Positions 15,817 to 19,857 of a DNA stretch of 19,857 nucleotides are shown here, piece by piece. Below the pieces are notes generated by a model, which worked only from the letters and a program-made list of their open reading frames with translations, was not told the origin of the DNA and did no database searches. Made by a program: the position numbers and the translations under genes. The DNA lies in contig LGRX02030544.1 in the NCBI GenBank assembly GCA_001247695.2, forward strand, positions 1 through 19,857. Direction: 5' to 3'. The stretch's first letter is position 1; each line of letters begins with the position of its first letter. Origin of the DNA: Cymbomonas tetramitiformis. Its lineage: Eukaryota; Chlorophyta; Pyramimonadophyceae; Pyramimonadales; Pyramimonadaceae.

Positions 15817-18800
15817 GGTTTACACTTTGCTACTTCTCTGCTGAGAAGTCGGCATACAGCTTCATTCTGGCTCAGTTCCTGGCAGATGTTGTTCATCACG
15901 GCTTTGCCTGCACTGGCCTAGTTCTCCGCACTGATTGTGCCCCGGAGCTGTGTGACCCTGCAGCACGGGCTCTGTACAAACACCATGGCATCAAACACCT
16001 GCAGTCGTCACCCACCCTGCACTGGCAGAACTTCATGGCTGAATATGTGATTGGTAAGATCTCGTCGGTCTCCCGTGCACTCCTGGAGACACCCGGTATG
16101 GACCTCACCTACTGGCCTCTTGCAGACAGTCATGCCTGCCTGCTATGGGATATCCTGCCTCATGGGCGGGACGCCGTGGTGCCATTCTATCACCTTGTGG
16201 GCTATCACTTTACCTACTCCCGTATCGAGATATTCGGCACTCTGTGCACTGTGGCCATGGATGCTCAGCAGATGCGGGCCCGCCATCCGGGGGTCTCCAA
16301 GAAGCGGACCCCCCGGGCCTGGCAGGGGCGGTTTGTGGGCATCAGCCTCAGGTCCTCGGCCTACAAGGTACTGGACCTGGAGAGGAACAAAGTTGTCTCC
16401 GAAGGCCGGCCAGACTTCATCAGAAACTACTCAGAGTTCGGGCAGGTGATGTCATCGTTCCCTGCCCCCGCTCCCGACGAGCAGCACTCCGCACCCGTGC
16501 CCGGTGACAGGCCGGAGCCGTGGAAGGACTACACCACTGACATGGTGGTGGTAGTCCATTCCGTGGCTGCCTATTATGACACCCGGGACGGTGAGACCTA
16601 TGCCACCGTGCAGTTGCTTGACACTGGTTCAGCAGACACTTTCTGGACCACCGCCCAGCAGTATGTCATGGCTGACCCTGCGGGCACTGCTTGGTTTGAC
16701 TTGGTCCACTGGCTGGACCGCCGCAGGGTCATTGACTGTGTCAATCAACACTACCCGCTCTGGACTCTGGCTAAGGCTCAGGAGGCCCGCGGTGATCCGC
16801 TGTATCCGGCACTCATTGTGTCCACGGACATGAGGCGGTCCAGGTCCTATGGGGTGCTCTTCCGGCCTATGGCCTACGGTGATGTGACTGCCCCACGTGC
16901 CTATGCCATGGACCTCCGTGCCAGCCTGGTGGTGTTCCCTGATACCCACAGTGCTTGCCACCTTCCCTTCTCCGACCACCCGGAGCAGGACCAGTGGCTC
17001 CTTCCGCACTATGTGGTCCCACCAGAGGACACGGTCGGTACATTGCCTGCCAGCGGCACACTCAGCTTCTGTCATATCTCTGCTGACCTCGCCGAGCGCC
17101 TGTACCACACTGCAGCTCCTGATCTGCCACTGCCAGGTGGGTACCGCCAGGCACTGTCTATGCCTGATGGGGCTCAGTGGGAGGAGGCTATTACCGGTGG
17201 GGAGGTGCAGCCTCTGATTGACCAGGGTAAGATAGAACCGGTGGAGGTACTACCCGACGGTGAGATCGCCACCAGCACCATCTTTGTGCTGAATAAGCCC
17301 TGGAAGCCACGGGATGGTCTACCGCCCGTCCAAATTCATAAAGCTCGGATGGCCGTGGCTGCCACATGGCACTGGGGCTACACCCAAGCTGGGACCGCAT
17401 GCACGGTAGCAGACCTGCCCACCTTCCGCCTTCTCTTCATCCTGTCTATTATCTTTGCTGGTATGGGGGTTATGGTCTATCACTTTGACGTCAGTCAGGC
17501 CTTTGTGCATGCCCGTCTGGAGGTTCCTATATATGTGCGGTTCCCCTCTGGGTATATGTATAAGGGCAGATATGGCTATGCCAAGCTGCTCTATGCTCTC
17601 TACGGGCTACGGACGGCTGGTGCTTCCTGGCAAAAGCTGGCCAACAAATTCATGAAGTCCTTCACCTATCAGGGAATGCACTTCACCCAGTTCACATATG
17701 ACCCGTGCCTATACTATATTGTGACCTCTGTGTTCGTGGCCTTCGTGGCTGTCTACGTGGATGACTTCGGGCTGACATGTGATGATGCCTTCCACCAGCC
17801 TTTCTGGGCAGCTTTCCAGGCGGCATTCAAGAGCAAGAATCTTGGCCGTATGACAGCCGTCCTGCAGCTTGCGGTTGACTATGATCGGTGGGGCATTGCA
17901 CTGTCCCAAACCAGGCAGATCAAGGAGCTCATGTCCAAGTTCAAGCTTCCGGCCAAAACCTTTCACAATCCGATGGATGTGAACCTCGTTATCCAGAAGC
18001 CGGAGCACCCTGATCTCACCCTTGTCACCCCGTATCTCTCACCGCTTGGGTCCCTGCTGTGGATTGCACGGTGCACCAGGCCAGATGTGTATTACTCGGT
18101 CATATATCTGGCACAGTTCTCCTCATGCCCCTCGGCTCAGGCCTGGGAGGCACTTCAGAGAGTGGCCCAGTATCTATACTTCACACGGCACTACCGTATC
18201 CGTTATGCTTACCCCAGTGCACCGCTTTCTGTGCTCACAATACAGGTGTATTCGGATGCTGACCATGCTCGTGACAAACTCAACGGGTGTCTCTCCTACT
18301 CGGGAGGCATTGTGTTCCTCAACGGCATGGTCCTTCATTGGGTATGTGCCCGCCAGACTGATGCTGAGATGTCCTCCACTGGATCTGAGTATGTGGCCGC
18401 CTCTGTGGTTGGGCAGCGGGCCATGTCTGCTATCCATATGATTGTGGAGATGTTCGGATTTATCAGAATTACGCAGCAGGAGCCGGGTGTGTCTGCTCTG
18501 GCTCTGTCTACGGCCTTCCCTGCAGCCGACACTTCTTGGATGCAGAGGGCGGCCACGTTCTTCGAGAATCATGCTATGGGTCATGGTCAGATGGGCCCCG
18601 CCTCCCCCCTACACTACCAGGAGGCTGAGCCTGTTCCTGACATCAGCCTGTATGCCCTGCCTCACGCGGTGCCAGTACCATATGATGGCACGGGCTACGA
18701 GGACGGTCCGCGGGAGTACCACTCTCAGCGGTCTGGCATGTATGGTACCTTTGGACCCTTCATTCCCAGGCTGGAGCTCCCGGTGGCTGTCATGATTGAC

Positions 18801-19061
18801 AACCAGGCGGCCTCCTCCATTCTGAGGAATGTCATGCTATCCACCAAGATTAAGCATGTGTTGATCCGTTTTCACTGCTTTCGGGGGTGGGTGTGTGCTG
18901 GGTACCTAGTGCCGGTTTACATCAACACTTTACTCAACCTGGCTGATATCTTCACCAAACCTCTTCCTGGGCTCAAGGACGAGGTGCGGGTGATCATCAG
19001 CATGATCGAGTCCTTCATGGACGTGATCCGCCCGCACCCCAGTGGTGCGGGTGACTCCTAG
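15801..19061 (+). CDS. Ty1/copia pol: integrase core, RT and RNase H, 1,086 aa
   Basis: Integrase core with D45 (VLRTDCAPE) and E81 (FMAEYVIGK), exactly 35 residues apart; the first Asp is in the preceding frame. The integrase C-terminal conserved block FGTLC...GRFVGISL...YKVLDLE is at 145-195. A linker of about 240 residues (215-455) follows and includes LLDTGSADTFW at 272-282. RVT_2-type RT: WEEAITGG 460-467, HFDVSQAFVHARL 561-573 (D563), LLYALYGLRTAGASW 596-610 and YVDD 652-655. RNase H: VYSDADHARD (D819), SSTGSEYVAAS (E863) and VMIDNQAAS (D1000), then LADIFTKPLP near 1048-1056, the standard copia ending. About 100 extra residues lie between E863 and D1000. The 3.26-kb frame is unbroken, so this copy decayed little after truncation. 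Confidence 0.88.
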   Translation: MEFTVRFTLCYFSAEKSAYSFILAQFLADVVHHGFACTGLVLRTDCAPELCDPAARALYKHHGIKHLQSSPTLHWQNFMAEYVIGKISSVSRALLETPGMDLTYWPLADSHACLLWDILPHGRDAVVPFYHLVGYHFTYSRIEIFGTLCTVAMDAQQMRARHPGVSKKRTPRAWQGRFVGISLRSSAYKVLDLERNKVVSEGRPDFIRNYSEFGQVMSSFPAPAPDEQHSAPVPGDRPEPWKDYTTDMVVVVHSVAAYYDTRDGETYATVQLLDTGSADTFWTTAQQYVMADPAGTAWFDLVHWLDRRRVIDCVNQHYPLWTLAKAQEARGDPLYPALIVSTDMRRSRSYGVLFRPMAYGDVTAPRAYAMDLRASLVVFPDTHSACHLPFSDHPEQDQWLLPHYVVPPEDTVGTLPASGTLSFCHISADLAERLYHTAAPDLPLPGGYRQALSMPDGAQWEEAITGGEVQPLIDQGKIEPVEVLPDGEIATSTIFVLNKPWKPRDGLPPVQIHKARMAVAATWHWGYTQAGTACTVADLPTFRLLFILSIIFAGMGVMVYHFDVSQAFVHARLEVPIYVRFPSGYMYKGRYGYAKLLYALYGLRTAGASWQKLANKFMKSFTYQGMHFTQFTYDPCLYYIVTSVFVAFVAVYVDDFGLTCDDAFHQPFWAAFQAAFKSKNLGRMTAVLQLAVDYDRWGIALSQTRQIKELMSKFKLPAKTFHNPMDVNLVIQKPEHPDLTLVTPYLSPLGSLLWIARCTRPDVYYSVIYLAQFSSCPSAQAWEALQRVAQYLYFTRHYRIRYAYPSAPLSVLTIQVYSDADHARDKLNGCLSYSGGIVFLNGMVLHWVCARQTDAEMSSTGSEYVAASVVGQRAMSAIHMIVEMFGFIRITQQEPGVSALALSTAFPAADTSWMQRAATFFENHAMGHGQMGPASPLHYQEAEPVPDISLYALPHAVPVPYDGTGYEDGPREYHSQRSGMYGTFGPFIPRLELPVAVMIDNQAASSILRNVMLSTKIKHVLIRFHCFRGWVCAGYLVPVYINTLLNLADIFTKPLPGLKDEVRVIISMIESFMDVIRPHPSGAGDS

Positions 19062-19857
19062 GTTCTCTGGTCCTCTGTCCGGCTGAGCTGCAGGCCTATG
19101 GGCCGGCAGCGGTCGGGCAAGGGGTCTTTCTGGTCTGACTGGATTGATGCCCTTTGACGTGGTGCCCTTCTGGACTGGACTTTGTGTTCGTGGACAGACT
19201 GGTACCTATGACCTGCCCTATGAGACCTTAGACACCGACAGCTCTACTCTGACCTTAAGCACATCTGACTGGATTCTGGCCTTTGACTACATCTTGTACC
19301 TCTTTGACATCTTCTATGACCTCGAGTACTGGTTGACCGTCGAGCTGAGCAGTATCAGATGAGAGTATCTATCGGGAGCGAGATCTGGCGGAGACCAGTC
19401 ACTATTTTCATGTCCTTGTGGCAGTCCACCTAGTTGGCATGCATATACTAGTACTTTAGCATTCGGTTTAGAGGGTTAGCCGGAAGCGGGGATGGCGGCA
19501 GGTCGGCCCTTTGGTTGATGTTGTCCTGATCCGTGGACGGGGACCTCTTAGTTTGCATTAGCTACCTGTTTCACATTCTTGTGCCACCTCAGCCGAGGTG
19601 GTGTGCTGAGATTCAGTAGTTCAGTATCACGTATGACAGTGACAGTGACAGTGACAGTACAGTGACTTCCTACATGTACTCAGTAGTTCGACTTCGGTAG
19701 CTTAGACTGTGACACACGATATGATTGCCTAGTGACGGCCTCGGAGCTTAGATGGCCTGAGAGTCGTGTATTCATTCTATCTTTTGATATACCTGATTGC
19801 CTCGCTCAAACCCTACGGCGTTCAGCGTTTTCACTGTGTCACTAGGACATTCTAGTA
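19062..19857 (+). other. 3' non-coding tail of the copia element (3' UTR and possible LTR)
   Basis: No supported gene. A purine-rich stretch GGAAGCGGGGATGGCGGCAG near 19480-19500 could be a polypurine tract, with TGTTGTCCTGATCC at about 19519 as a possible LTR start, but without the other LTR this cannot be settled. CCACCTC (19584-19590) and GAGGTGG (19595-19601) form a 7-bp stem. Confidence 0.5.
19634..19658 (+). repeat. (TGACAG)n short tandem repeat
   Basis: Four copies of TGACAG in a row, followed by an ACAGTGAC remnant. Confidence 0.85.

Larger units (their letters stand above)
15243..19857 (+). mobile_element. Ty1/copia LTR retrotransposon, 5'-truncated, running off the window
   Basis: The order is pre-integrase zinc finger, integrase, RT, RNase H, the copia arrangement (integrase before RT). 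Gag, the usual upstream protease and the 5' LTR are missing: recognisable coding begins near 15262, where composition also changes from AT-rich to GC-rich. The 3' part continues as non-coding sequence to the end of the window. No LTR border or polypurine tract could be fixed, so the end coordinate is the window edge. Confidence 0.85.

Noticed and set aside
16629..17108. 159-aa antisense ORF over copia pol
   Set aside because: Shadow of a GC-rich coding region; no domain-like composition, while the plus strand has clear conserved motifs on both sides.
19144..19362. 72-aa ORF after copia pol as a possible env-like or accessory gene
   Set aside because: It follows the pol stop by 80 bases with no signal peptide or known motif; its hydrophobic end is short. 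More likely 3' UTR with repeated TTTGAC words.
19062..19857. Defined 3' LTR
   Set aside because: No matching 5' LTR in the window and no unambiguous polypurine tract next to a TG start; borders cannot be justified.

Overview
This 19.9-kb window is eukaryotic and consists almost entirely of transposable elements, many inserted into one another. I found no host housekeeping gene, rRNA, tRNA or CRISPR array. Eukaryotic origin is shown by a spliced transposase gene with GT-AG introns, hAT and Tc1/mariner-type insertions, a tyrosine-recombinase-type (DIRS-like) retroelement, a non-LTR-type RNase H and a Ty1/copia polyprotein. The host species cannot be fixed from sequence alone; an alga or other protist with a TE-rich genome would fit, but that is a guess.

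Layout. (1) 1-3975, minus strand: a 5'-truncated non-LTR-type retroelement whose RNase H/CCHC region reads, through one frameshift, into a 526-aa frame with an NPPF amino-methyltransferase motif. It is interrupted by a 1.33-kb inverted-repeat element (2484-3816) carrying a broken gene with different methyltransferase-like motifs. (2) 4299-4712 and about 5784-5850, minus strand: a second, diverged copy of the NPPF methyltransferase, split by a 1,059-bp non-coding inverted-repeat element (4719-5777, 6-bp target duplication ATGAAT). (3) 5930-10099: a complete hAT element with terminal inverted repeats and a perfect 8-bp duplication CCCGCGAC. Its five-exon gene predicts an unbroken 823-aa chromodomain-BED-hAT transposase. 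(4) 10336-11027: a fold-back array of 'GCGTAGGCAAAT' repeats with a 216-bp hAT-like MITE inside. (5) About 11041-14414, plus strand: a DIRS-like retroelement with gag and reverse transcriptase, interrupted by an 857-bp hAT-type MITE (8-bp duplication AAGACTTG) and a 169-bp Tc1/mariner-type MITE (TA duplication). (6) 14415-15242: a junction segment with a long hairpin and one small unknown ORF. (7) About 15243-19857, plus strand: a 5'-truncated Ty1/copia element with integrase, RT and RNase H, and a long 3' non-coding tail. No LTR boundary could be set.

The genes do not form a pathway; the window is a record of successive insertions. The hAT gene is the only complete, unbroken gene. The two methyltransferase-bearing elements and the chromodomain transposase suggest that several elements here acquired chromatin- or DNA-modification-related domains, which is the most interesting theme of the window. 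Splice sites, target duplications and frame arithmetic were worked out by reading the sequence; domain names rest on motif recognition without database searches.
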